A stretch of DNA of 64,000 bases from Phellopilus nigrolimitatus (lineage: Eukaryota > Basidiomycota > Agaricomycetes > Hymenochaetales > Hymenochaetaceae). The notes under the pieces are model-generated. The model worked only from the letters and a program-made list of their open reading frames with translations. It was not told the DNA's origin and searched no databases. The DNA is taken from assembly GCA_021029095.1 (NCBI GenBank), contig JAJOHG010000067.1, positions 62,001-126,000 on the forward strand, written 5' to 3'. The translations under genes were made by a program, and so were the position numbers. Positions 1-11,102 of this stretch are shown here, piece after piece (the stretch's first letter is position 1; the number at the start of each line of letters is the position of its first letter).

Positions 1-193
1 ATCCGGAAAAGGCACAACCGCGCGTCGATGCGCAGGGAACGAGAGAAGGAAGGAAGGAAAACAAGCAAATGCCAGGAGCCTCGCATACAAATACAGCACA
101 GCACATAAACGCAGCTCATAGCGGTACACACATCTAATCTACGCCGCCCGCGCCGCCCTCTTCTATCTCCAATCTTCTATCCTATCTCCTCAT

Positions 194-198
194 GGGCA

Positions 199-242
<44 letters not shown>
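194..242. repeat. (CA)n microsatellite
   Basis: An uninterrupted run of about 24 CA dinucleotides just beyond the 3' end of the ferric reductase gene. It is simple sequence with no coding meaning; the ORF that reads Thr-His through it is an artefact. Confidence 0.95.
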
Positions 243-245
<3 letters not shown>

Positions 246-318
246 CGCGTTTCTTCAGCGCACCGGTCGCCCCGTGGCGTGGCGTCCTATCTTTTGTTAT
301 TGTTGTCGTTGTCGAGGC

Positions 319-3184
319 TCACATCCCAAAGTGCTCAACGTGCAGGAACACGCCCGCGCCACCGCGCAGGACCGCGCCCGGCCCGCCCGCCCGCGGGCCG
401 CGCAGCGCCCCGCGCACGTCGTCGATGAGCGCCTGCGGGCCGGACACTGTGTGGAAGGGGCGTCAGCACCGGCGTGAAATAATTTTTTTAAAAAGGAAGC
501 AAAGGAAACGCCACGCCACGCACCGCTCACGCACGCGTCCCCGCCCGCGCCCGCGCCCGCGCCCGCAAGCTCCTCCTCAAGGAGCCCCGCGACGCCCGGG
601 CGGCCGCGCGCCACGCGGACCATCGCCGTATTTCTCTGCGCCGCGCTTGTCCGCACCGCCTTTTCGTCCTCCGCGCTCGGCGCCTCCGACACGGGCGACA
701 CGGGCGACTCGAGCCTCTCCTTCGACGAGCCCGCCGAGACGCCCGCGTCCGCGCCCGTCTCCGCGAGCGTCGGCAGCGCGTCCACGGCCGCGGGCGTCCC
801 CGTCCCCGTCCCCGTCGCTGTGCCCGTGACGAAGATGCGCACGGCGACGTCCAGCCCGCCCGGCATGCGCGCCTCGAGCGCGGCGAGGTCGCGCGCGATC
901 CACTCGGTGTGTTCTAAATTCTGCGTTAGAATGGTGCGGAGGGGCGGGGAAGTGTAATGCCGGCAGCACTTGCCTCGCTCGCGCACGAACCACACGAAGA
1001 GGACGCGCCGCGTGCGCGTCGTCGGCGCCTCGTCCCGCGCGCGGCTGCAAAGACAAAAACAAAAACAGAAAACAATCATCCCAAGTCAGCACCGGCCGCC
1101 GCCGCACAACAGCCCTATCCGCACGTACCGCGCGACATCAAGGAGCAACGGCAGCGTGAACGACACGCCCGAGCCGCCTGCCCCGCCAACACCATTCATT
1201 CATATAGTTAGAGATTTCCAGTCAGCAAAAACCTCCGCCGCAGAGAAAAGGCGAGGACGCGACACGCACCGGCAACGAGCAGAACGCGCGGGTACGCGTG
1301 CACGTCCGGCGGGGCGCCGTACGGCCCGTCGACATACACGCTCGTGGCGCACACGCCGCCCGGCGCGCGCGCCGCGAGCGCGTGCAGGCGGCGCGTGAAC
1401 CCGCGGCGCGCGCGCACGATGAAGCGCAGCTCGCGCTCCTCGCCCCCCTCCGCGCCCCCGCCCCCGTGTGGAGAAGAGGGCAGCGCCGCGTCGACGCTCG
1501 CGATCGTGAACGGGTGCGCCGCGAGCGGGCTGCGCGCCGCGGCGGGCGCGGTGAGGTACGCGCTCTGCCCCGCGCGCCACGTCAGCGCGAGCGCGCCGCC
1601 GCGCGTGCGCAGCGTGACGCGGAGCGTGTCGGGCGAGAGCACCTCGAGCGTCGCGTGCGTGCCTGCCCCGGAGGACGCGGTGCGCGCGGCGAGGAGGCGC
1701 AGCCGGAGGACGCGCGCGGCGCGCAGAGCGCGGTCGAGCCCCCAGACGAGGAAGGGCGGCCAGACGTAGGGCTTGTAGCTGCATACGTGTGTGCGTGAGC
1801 AAGCGGGGCGGGGCGAACAGACGAGGGGAGGGGACGTACGCCGGGAACACGCGCACGTGGAAGTAGGCCGCGAGGAGGAAGACGCTGCGAGCCGGCGGCG
1901 GCATTAGTCAGTCAATCAGCGCGACGGGGATGGGGACGGGGGTGGGGCGGCGCGGAACGGGACGCACAGGACGAGCACGACGTGCACCGCGACGAAGACG
2001 TCGTACGCGCGGTCGCGCAGCTGCTTCGCGCCGAGGAGCGCCGCGAGCGTGAGCGCGGAGGCGCCGACGATGCCGACCTCGATGAACCACGAGTCGGGCG
2101 CGTCCTCGCCGAACAGGCTGTTTTAGGGGGTTTTCCGGGGGGGGGGGGGGGGAGTCGGTCAGTTATGCACGGGGGAGAGGGGAGGGAGGGGACGTACCCG
2201 ATCTTCCACTGCGGGAGGATAACAGAAGTGCAAGAAGTGCACGTTGAGCGTGTGTTGGAGAGAAGAGGAGAAGAGAGAGGCGCGTACCCGGCCCCAGAGG
2301 TGCACCCAGATGAGGAGGACGATTGTGCGCGAGGCGGCGCGGTGCAGGATGTTGAGCTGTATCCGTCCGTCAGTCAGCCAAACCAAAGTCAAACCACGCC
2401 GGGGGCGACGCACCTTCTCGTACCCGATGCCCGTCAATGCTGCAGGCGCGGGTCAGGAAGCGACGCGCCGTGGAGGGAAGAAAAAAAGACGCACCGGAGA
2501 CGATGTTGTTCTTGCCCGCGAGGGCGACGACGAACGTGAGCTGGCTGACCGCGAGGACGCCCGCGCGGTTCGCCCAGTAGGACGGGCTGAGCGCGCCGGT
2601 CGCGACGCTGCGCGCTGCTCGCCCGAAAACAAAAAACAAAAACAAATGCATTTTCGTCAAAACAGGAACACGCAAATAAGGCAGGCGCGGGGGAGGGGAC
2701 GGGGACGCATTGACGCACCGCGCGCGAACTCGAGCGTGAGCAGGGCCGCGAGGTAGCCGAGCGGGATGAGCACCTCGACGAGCGGGAGGCGCGTGCCCGG
2801 CGCGACGGGCAGCGTGACGCGGTACGCGACGACGCGCGCCGCCGCGAGGAGCGCGCGCGGGGCGCGCCGCAGGTCGACGCGCTCTGTTCTTGCTCCCCCG
2901 GCGGCTTCTCGATCTGCGTCTGCGCCCTTCTCGCGTGCGTCGTCCGCGTCACTCGGAGGTGGGCGGCTGCGGGCGCGGCGGGCGCGGCGGAGCGCGGCGA
3001 ACGCGAGGGCGCGCTCGGCGAGGTGCCAGAGGGCGACGGCGCCGATGAGCGCGGAGACGAGGTACACGGCGTAGTGGGGGTAGGTGAACGTGCGAAATTT
3101 GGCGTGCACCTTGTCGGGGCTGGCGGCGGCGGCGGACGCGCGTGGGTACAGCTGAAGCGGCGGGGCGGCGGGCGCGGAGGACAT
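319..3184 (-). CDS. Ferric-chelate reductase (FRE-type flavocytochrome)
   Basis: Plasma-membrane metalloreductase that passes electrons from NADPH through FAD and two haems to extracellular Fe(III) or Cu(II). The gene is split by many short introns. From the ATG at 3184 come an N-terminal membrane segment, a polar loop, then helices with the two haem-ligand pairs: His-13 residues-His in LHRAASRTIVLLIWVH, and a second pair spaced by 13 residues once the intron between VHVVLVL and AAYFH is removed. The FAD motif HPFTI, the NADPH-binding VDGPYG and GGSGVSFTLP, and the terminal VSGPQ...LHVEHFGM are all readable in order. Donors were placed at about 2717, 2470, 2410, 2270 and 2205, and further ones downstream; exact exons in the last third are less certain. 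A Gly/Thr-rich insert occurs in the NADPH domain. The family call is firm. Confidence 0.88.
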
Positions 3185-4968
3185 GATGCTGGGTGGGCCC
3201 GCGGGCGGGTCGCTGCTAGGAGAGGGCAGGACGATAGGAGGGGTAGGAGGAGGGGGAAGCGGTAGTTGCGAGGGGGCGATTGGCGTTATAAGTTCTGGAA
3301 AAGCTGCTTGGGTTTGGGTCTTTTGTGCTGCATATGCCCGTGATTAAGACTCAGAGAAATTTCTCTTTCGGCGGAGCGGACGAGGGCAGCCCAGCCCAGC
3401 CAACCGTGTGCTGTCAGCCATATGGCAGGGCGATCCCCCCGTTCGAGTCCGGCCTTCGGGAGGCAGTTGGCCTGCTTGCGAGACAGCCTTGCGAGACAGC
3501 CTTGTCACATTCCCGCGTGGGGCGACACACCGCGACGCGCAGCAGAAGGAGCCGGAATTAGGGTGGAAGAAGCTGCGTGCGCGTGCACACGAGTGCGCGA
3601 CGCATACTACTACTGCCAGAGATAGCGGGTTGGATGGCAATATCAATGGCCGACGGGGCCTCGGGGGCAGCGAGAGAAAAGAAGAACCGGAGAGTTTTAG
3701 GCGACGCGCCGTATCTTATCTGATCCCCTGTTCCTGATTAGAGATTCGATTGGAGCGAGCGACATCTTATCAGATCCAAATCCGGAGCCAGTATATAGCA
3801 CGCCATTGGAAGCCCGATTCGAGCCGATACGTCGACAAAGACTCAGCAGCAGAGTCTCGAAAACTACGCGTCGACCAAGACTCAGCAGAGACTCGAAAGA
3901 AATCAAAGTCCAGCAACCCCGACTCGGACCAGAAAACAAAGCACGCGCCGGTCGCTCTGGCGATCAGACGCAGCCACGCGTGCGCGTGCGCGCTACCCGA
4001 CCCAGGTGCTGCCACGTCCAGAGAAGCACGACGTACATATCCTGCATATGCATATGGGCGCTGTCTTGCACTGCACGCCCCTTATCGCCCAGAGCTCGTC
4101 ATACGTCTCCGCAGCACACACTGCGTGCTGCAGCTGTGACCGAAAAGCCCGCGTCGCAGCGCTCTAGGCGGACCCCACGCCGCGCTGTCTGCACCAACGG
4201 CGCACCCCGCGCGCGCGGCACGCCAGCAGAACCACCGAGGGCCAATTAAACGTTTCCGTTCCTGCCTGCGGGACCGATGGGGCGCCCCGAAAGCGCGATG
4301 GGAGTGCCCGGCCGGGCGAGATGACACTGGAATCCCAGAGTTCGAAGTCGAAGACACGAAGGCGCGAAGCCAGTGACTGCGCGCAGTCGTCTTCCATAAA
4401 AAAAACCCGTTTATTGCATGTGGCTTCTGCGGGCGAGCTGAGCAACCGCCCTTCCCCGCGCCGCCGACGGGCGTCCTCCGCACCTCCTTCTCCGAGGCGT
4501 GCAGGACGCCGCGTGTCGCCGCCGTAATCCCCGCACATCTGTTTGGGCAGCACACTTACGACGTCCCGCTGGCGCGGGTGCCTGTGTCCGTCTCCATGCC
4601 GTCCTGCAGGCTTCGCGTCATCAAGTGAGACGCTGCCGGCTCCGGAGAAGGCGTCCTTTCTTGTCCCTAGCGAGATAAGCCGCACTGCAAATTACGAGCT
4701 GGATGACGCACCGCTCCGTCAGGCGTTGCGTCACTGGCCTGGCCGCGAATACCGCGAATATCGCGACCTGAAGTTGGACTTTTTTTTCCTGCCTGCGAAC
4801 GGATAGCAGGAGACACTGCGAAGACGACTGATGACGTAATGTTGATCACGTTGCTGCTTACGTGTCTTCCTACCCCGTCAAACGACTTGTGGAACTTGAA
4901 ATAATCTGTGATTGCTTACGTGTCTTCTTGTCACGTCGAACCTGCAAATAAACTGGAAACGTCGTTCA
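3185..4968. other. Spacer without a supported gene
   Basis: About 1.8 kb upstream of the ferric reductase. Overlapping ORFs exist on both strands (for example 4164-4685 minus), but none has a recognisable domain or convincing splice structure. The sequence gctTACGTGtcttc occurs twice (near 4857 and 4914). A near-palindrome of alternating tgcatatgcatatg lies near 4040. No RNA gene was seen. Confidence 0.4.
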
Positions 4969-5801
4969 TTATAGGCCCAGAACGAAGACGGATCGTCTAC
5001 GCTGCTCCGGATTTCTGACGTTTCGACTCACGTCATAGCCGGCGGCGGCGCTGATACGTACCTTGCGCCTGTTGACTGCTATGTATGCCAACGGGACAAC
5101 AATCAGGATCAGCGGGCTCGTTTGATACCGATACCAAGGTCTGTCGCGTAGTCTGGGATCCAGAACTGTCAAGCTCGCAGACATGCCTGGACGTTTGCTG
5201 CCATCTTAATCACCCACCCGCTTCCTGCACCGAGTCGCCAGCGCCAGCGGATCTCCCGAGTCGATAATCAGGATCAACACCCAGGCTTTGAGTGACACGG
5301 CCGCGTCTTTTGTCTCGACATTTGACGGCTCCAATATGTACCGATCCCGCGCGGCGCACGTCTTGGTCTTTGGCGACGCCCGTCTGGCTGGTCGCATCTC
5401 TGTGCGCCGAAATAAGACACTTTCTTCTGACATGCTAAAGGACCAGTCGGCTCTATCCGGCTCCCAAACTCCTTTATTCTCCGTCAGCGTTTCGGGCGGT
5501 GACCGCGACGCAGAACAAGCGGTGTATCTCCTGCAATTGTCTTTCTCTACTCGTCCACGTTGACTGTGCATGACTGGCGTGGGAACCGCGGGGAAGCAGG
5601 GAGCGTATCCCGGAAACCGCCAGCGTCGGCAAGGACTCCGAGATAACTCCTCTTTGCTTCTGCTTTTTGTCCGGCTTTCTCTGCTGCACCTTCGCGAGCA
5701 TTGTCGGCTGGTTCTGCAGGTCGGCGTTCATCGCATATATGGCTGCAAATGAGCTCAGGTTTCGCTTTCCCACAGACATCTCTCTCTTTCTTATCAGACA
5801 T
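4969..5801 (-). CDS. Possible multi-exon gene, unrecognised
   Basis: Three stretches on the minus strand look like exons rather than noise: a Lys/Gln-rich N-terminal stretch read from about 5776 (MSVGKRNLSSF onward), a hydrophilic stretch around 5300-5480 ending in a hydrophobic run (KAWVLILIIDSG), and one near 5000-5130 with the hydrophobic run SPLILIVVPLAYIAV. I could not join them with confident splice sites and do not recognise the product. It may also be downstream exons of the next gene. Confidence 0.25.
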
Positions 5802-5885
5802 ACTCTACTCAGAAGACTGAGCCTTTGCACTAATTATTCATCGTCTATTTACTCGGGCGTCATTACAGCAAAGCATATTAAACCA

Positions 5886-7083
5886 CTATTTACGGCATCT
5901 GATTTTCTGCCAAAGGCTCCGGCGCGACGACAACACCTCCGACAACGGGACCACGCTTCCGGGCTTTGCAGAAGCCCCGTACTTGATCAGCGCCTCCGCC
6001 AGGCCTTCGAGCTCCTTGTCTTCGTCCTTCTCAAAGAAAATGTCGAGGTACGCCGCGATCCACTTGGCCGGCGCGGCGTACTCTGCTCCTTCTTCGCAGA
6101 GCCTGTCGCTGCGGTTTTTCATGCTAGCGAACACCTGCTGGTAGGCTCTTTCGTCCATGAGCTTTTCGTTGAGCATGATGGCGCAGCCGATTTGGGCGCC
6201 TGCGGGCTCGAATGCCCTGTCTGTCATGATGGGCCCTGTCTTGTATATTTTTTTCCGTCCTCCAGCCGACGACGGGTATACGCACGGGATGAACGCGGGC
6301 ACGTATATACTGTTTCCCGAAAGATAGATGCCCATGTGTTCGGCGGCCTGGTTCGTGAAGACGACGCAGAGAGACGAGGGCTTGAGTGTTACTCCGATCT
6401 GGCTTTGAGGCGCCATTCTGGATGCCACGACACAACCGAGGCCGTAAGCGCCCAGGCAGGAGTCCAGCGTCTGCGAAACAAACCCACCTTTCCATGATGT
6501 TTGTGCTTTGAGGGTCTTTTGCGAATTTGGATGCCCAGAAAGCTCCAGGCTATGCGAGTTTATGTACTGCAACCTCCATAACATTGCAAAATATCGTGTC
6601 TGCGCTGAGGCGGGCTTTTCTGCTCCTTTGAGGAACGAGGATGAGTCAACGGTAACCGTTGCGAGGAGAGGGATTGGATATCCAGCCGAGTCTCCGGGTG
6701 TCATGCCACCGACCACTGCGAAAGCCTCAACGCAAAGTGAAGGGGGTAGAGGACTTTGCATCCCTGTCGCCAGTACAGGCACCCCCACCGCATCACGCTC
6801 CTTCGCGTTGGCTGCGGCATTCTGAAGTCGATCTCTGCGCTGGCTCGTGCACTCCAGACACAAGGCAGCCGCCGCATATTTGTATCAATTCTGACGGCGC
6901 CCGTGATTTTGGCGTACAGTCCGCTCGGCGCCCCTCTTTGTACATCTGGACGTTCTTGACTGCCTCGCGTTTTCGTCTGCGGAAGGTATCTGCGAATGGT
7001 GTATTTCCGCGCACGAATACAGAATACATGTGTACGTCTGCGGCGCCGGGGCGCGACCCGAGAAGCCCGCGCGTCCACGCCAT
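5886..7083 (-). CDS. Uncharacterised protein, probably two or more exons
   Basis: A 325-codon open frame (5886-6863) carries most of the protein. A likely upstream exon begins at the ATG at 7083 (MAWTRGLLGSRPG) and must be spliced to it, because a stop at 6885 closes the long frame just upstream. The readable sequence mixes hydrophobic beta-like stretches (IGVTLKPSSLCVVFTN, MGIYLSGNSIYVPAFIP) with an acidic, helical C-terminal part (FFEKDEDKELEGLAEAL) ending in a basic tail. I see no signal peptide, membrane helix or known catalytic motif. No family was recognised. The composition and the length of the open frame argue for a real gene. Confidence 0.45.
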
Positions 7084-7630
7084 GCTCTAAACCCCAGCCG
7101 GCGCTCCGTGCGTGCCATCGAGAAATAAGAGGACACCAGTTCACCTGAATGTGGGAACCTATTAACAGACATTGACTATATTGCTGCGCGCTCCTAAGGA
7201 CTGGTTGTTGGATTGTGTTTTGTCCCGGACGCGACTACGGACTGTGATGCGGGGGAGAAACGGGTCTGGGTCCGGTGTATGTGGCTATTAAAGACTCTGC
7301 CGAAACGCTACGCACGCACTCGGCTCCCGAGGATTCATTTATCAGCACCGTCCCCGACGCCGAACCCATTGCTTCGTATTTGTGAGCAATTGAGTCCTCA
7401 CGCGTCCCTTCGGCAGTCCTTGCCACTCGCTCAAGGCAGCCGCCTTGAGTATATGTCTTACACATCAGGCTCGAACGACAAACTGGAGATAATAAGTAAT
7501 ATAGTGAGTTTACTAAGAAGCCTTCAGCAGAACGTATAAGTACGACGCATTCTGGCTCGGAGTCGACGCTGGTCTGCTCGCCTTCGCCTCTCGAGAAGTT
7601 AAACCCTCAAATCCAAGCACCATAGGAAGT
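7084..7630. other. Intergenic spacer
   Basis: Lies between two divergent genes and probably holds both promoters. No coding or RNA feature was recognised. Confidence 0.5.
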
Positions 7631-8229
7631 ATGTCGACGGATTACGAGGACATCACAGGCGAGATAATTGCCACTGCTCAGGTGCGTCCCCCATTCACCG
7701 CCGCCCGGTTTACTTATACCGTCCGCAGCGTCTTACGCCCTTGCACCTTTCCTCCTAGTTCAAAGCAAAGCCAGGCAAGGCCGACGAGCTCGCGCAGTGG
7801 CTCGCGAACATGAAGGCGCATGCGGACTCTGACGCCGAGCCCGGCTCCCTGAGCTACGCCGTCGTCAGACACGGAGACGCGTTCGCCGTCTGGGAGAAGT
7901 GAGTGCTCCCAGCCCGCGCCTCTCAAATAACGAGAACTCACGTTGCTCCGGGACCGCTGTAGGTATACGGGCGCCGCGGCGGTGAAAGAGTAAGCCCGTT
8001 CGCGGATTATAGTCTGTTTTTCTTGGCTAGTTCCTAAACTTCGAGGGCTCAATAGCCACCTCGCCAGCACCATTCTGCGGGAGTTTATCGCCCTAGAATT
8101 GATTGATGTATGCGTTCAACCTCCATTTGTTCCGTTGGAGACCGATAGTGACCTCGGTCATGTTCTAGCCTCAGACTCAGACGCCCCCCGCATTCTACCT
8201 TACAGACGGGCTTCCTGCGCCGACGATGA
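7631..8229 (+). CDS. Antibiotic-biosynthesis-monooxygenase (ABM)-like small protein
   Basis: A 97-residue protein of the dimeric alpha-beta-barrel type, often annotated as ABM quinol monooxygenase-like; the substrate is unknown. Five exons join in frame: 7631-7681, 7759-7898, 7963-7989, 8056-8107 and 8206-8229, all with GT...AG introns. The product begins MSTDYEDITGEIIATAQ, followed by the typical FKAKPGKADELAQWL helix and the strand pattern GSLSYAVVRHGDAFAVWEKY, then HLAST...FIALELI. The last 24-nt exon gives a short tail ending in RRR. If that last intron is not used, the frame stays open to 8542 with much less family-like sequence. The C-terminal strand of the fold is therefore the uncertain part. 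Confidence 0.68.
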
Positions 8230-8852
8230 AATGTTAAACTCACAGGCTGCTTGCCTGGTTATCTATCAGACGTTGTCGTGGCGGGTCGAGAAATGTATTG
8301 CAATAAGCCAGACACGAATAGACATGTATTATAGACTCGCCGCACTCGGCATCGACATGAATCTGAGTCTTGTTCGTGCCCTTGATTGTCTCGAATGCGT
8401 TCCCAAGGTGAGTGGACGCTCTTCCTCTTTGAATATATGTTTGGCACAGCAATCCGCTTCTTGGTCGTCACCGCCGTTGGCAACTTCCTGCGCCTCACCA
8501 AGGAATCCTCAGTCTGGAGCCATAGCGAGGTCAGACATGTGATTGACAGCAGATATAAAAGCATGCACAGACCCTTCGTGCATCTACTAAGACCGCCTAA
8601 ACAGACCGGTAAGTCGCATCACAGAGTCGATTTCCACTTTAGGTCAATAATGGATGTCGACTCTGCTTAGTATTGTATTCGCAGCGCATATTCGACCTCA
8701 GGCAGGCAGTCACAGCTAAATTTGATGATCTATCCTGAGGATATGCATCCTGATTATCACTGTCAGACCACCGCAGAGGACAAAACAATACAAACATTCT
8801 AGAATAAAATGCAACATACGCATCTAATGTCCCTCTGGATCCGCCATCCATG
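8230..8852. other. Intergenic spacer
   Basis: Lies between the convergent ABM-like and dihydrouridine synthase genes. Short ORFs of up to 94 codons occur but show no family signature. Confidence 0.5.
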
Positions 8853-10549
8853 TTAAGACGCTTCTACGAGCCCGCCTTTCTCTTCATTAGTGCTTGATTC
8901 CACAGCCTCCGTCTCCTGCCCCTCTACACCATTTGTCGTAGCATCGTCTTCCGGTTTCTTCTTCGTCTCCGTCCCGCCACCTGCGCTTATGTGACCTTCC
9001 TTCGCTTCTTTTTGCTCCTTCTTGACCTGCAGCGGGCGGAAATACGGCTGCGCCAGCCAACGTGGAAGTACTCGGAGCCCTGTCGACTCGTCGACCTTTA
9101 CGAGCCCCTCGAGCGTCACTTTCCCTTTCTGTACATGATCTATTTCTGATTGCAGGCGTGCCTCGACCTCGCGCACGATGTCCTCGTATTCCTTCAGGAG
9201 CTCGTCTTTGTTTCCGCCCGGTCGCCCACGCACGCGCCCCAGGCGGTCACGGAGATCTGTCTCGGAAAGCAGCACTGGGCGCAGCAGCTTGAAGAGGTGG
9301 CCTTTGATTGCGCTCCCTGCTGTTGGCGTGCGCAGGGCACGCACAATCGCGAGGTACTCGAGCGCGAGCGTACTATGCGGGAGATACGCGCCTGTGTCGT
9401 TCGGTAGCATGAAAAACTCGTTTGTTGCGCGCGAAAATTCGGTCGACAGCGCATTAGTCAAAGACGCAGTTGAGAATGAGGATGGACCCTGGAGCGACGC
9501 TGCACTGAGAAGCACCGTCGGGTTGTAAAGATTGCCCTCCGCGGTCATGATGGCATCTGCGCCAGTCGCGTCAAGACATCGCTGGATATCGTCATGAAAT
9601 ACGATATTCCCATTTGCGAACACGGGCACCGAAACAGCATCCTTGACGGCGCGGATTTTATCCCAGTCAGCTAGACCCTGAACGACAGTTGACAATTATG
9701 AACCTCCGGTAGAAGAGAAAGACGTACACTGTTGTGTCCCTTCTGTTCTCGTGTCCGGCCATGACATGTTAAAATCTGCGCGCCAGCACGCTCCATCATT
9801 TTCGCGTACTCGACGGTCTTTGAGAGAGAAGAAAAAATTCGGAACTTCGCCGTTACGGGAATGGATAAATTCTCGTGAAGGGTGTTTACTTGCCGGTTCG
9901 TCAGTACAAAGTAGAGAAACGGGTGGGAGGACACATACTGAGACGGTACACGAGGTCCCAATCGTCCTGCAAATAACATCCGTAACGTCCCCTCCTTGCG
10001 ATATCCTGCGGGCAGCCAAAGTTGATGTCCACAGCATCGCAATGCGCCTCAACTAGTTTCGCAGCTTTGAGAAGCTGGTCGGGGTCGTTCGCTGCAAATT
10101 GGACGATGAGCGGTCGATCTTGGGAACCGCCTTCCTCCCCGTTCAGCAAGTTGAACGCCTGCTCCTTGTAGGATTTGTGTTTCGACTCGGCAAACATCTG
10201 TACATACCATAAGACACGCTCGAGCGCAGACGGTTCAAAATTCACCTTTGCATTGATCATCGGCGTGTAGACGAGCTACGCGAACTTTCAGACACTCGTT
10301 GGCTCATTGGCGAATCGAACGGGTTCGTGCACTGACCTGCGCCCCGTACCGACGAGATAGAATCCTCCAAGGCTACTCAGAGAGTCGATAAAGACACTCT
10401 ACAGCAAGATAACGAGCACTTACCAGTTCGCTTTGGTCGACCATTGGCGCAACGACAAGTTTCGGGCTACCGAGCACATCCCTGTACAAATCGCAGCCAG
10501 ACAGCTTTCTCCGCTTTGGCCGATGCTCATCTGAAACTACGCCTGGCAT
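8853..10549 (-). CDS. DUS1: tRNA-dihydrouridine(16/17) synthase
   Basis: FMN enzyme that reduces uridines 16/17 of the tRNA D-loop with NADPH. Five exons on the minus strand join in frame to 494 residues: 10424-10549, 10337-10372 (36 nt), 9939-10275, 9728-9888 and 8853-9677. Family landmarks appear in order: VAPMVDQSEL near the N-terminus, the joined SELPWRILSRRYGAQ, LVYTPMINA, IVQFAAND, the NFGCPQ segment with the catalytic Cys, PVTAKFRIF, CHGRTREQKG, GLADWDKI, VPVFANGNI and the MTAEGNLYNP phosphate-binding region. The C-terminal 250 residues include a helical domain and a Glu/Lys-rich tail. The start at 10549 precedes a basic HRPKRRK stretch that could act as a nuclear signal. Identification is secure. 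Confidence 0.95.
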
Positions 10550-11102
10550 CTTCGGGAAGTTTATAGGCGTCAGGTGTCGAAAGATAGAGCGCAGAAGGCG
10601 CAGAGGAGTAACAGAAAGTATCTTGGGCGGATAGCAAGCCGCAAACGTCTACGGCGGCGGCAAAGCCGAAATCGAAGTGAAGCGAATAGATGAAGAAAAG
10701 ATTATGAAACTCGTGAGAAAGTACTGGCAATTACGACATGCTGATTTTCAACGTGTTCTCTCTCTCTCTTTGTCTGTAATTTGTGCGATGAGTTCATACT
10801 TGTTTTCCTTGCACCCGGCACGGCGCTATACGTACCATCTTAAATGTTTTGGATGCTGGATTCGATTTTGCTCAGCTCCTCTACAACTCATAAGGCATAG
10901 AAACCAGAAGGGTAATATATTATTTTATTTGAGATGTCAGCCATCTGCTTGTGCTAGCAATGGTGTCAGGTTCCGGACTAGGTGCTGGATGAATCCTCCG
11001 AAGGTCTTAAAATCCCTGCGTCTACTGTCAACTTCCTCGTCGGCTCTTGATCTCTATCCACCTACTCTTTGCCGCCAGCTTCCCCACTTCACCAACTTCG
11101 CC
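10550..11102. other. Divergent intergenic region
   Basis: Between DUS1 (minus) and the next plus-strand gene. An open frame continues upstream of that gene's ATG to about 10677 but has no coding character. A CT-rich run near 10760 is typical of a fungal promoter. Confidence 0.5.

Noticed and set aside
192..428. Plus-strand ORF beginning with a Thr-His repeat
   Set aside because: It is a translation of the (CA)n microsatellite and of the antisense strand of the ferric reductase's last exon.
425..1904. Several long Arg/Pro/Ala-rich ORFs on both strands
   Set aside because: Shadows of the GC-rich ferric reductase gene; only the frames carrying the haem, FAD and NADPH motifs are real.
4164..4685. 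173-codon minus ORF
   Set aside because: Overlaps equally long ORFs on the other strand, is Arg/Gly-rich and shows no domain; explained by local GC content.
10677..11102. In-frame extension upstream of the coiled-coil gene start
   Set aside because: No ATG in good context until 11103, and the sequence looks like promoter and 5' leader (CT runs).
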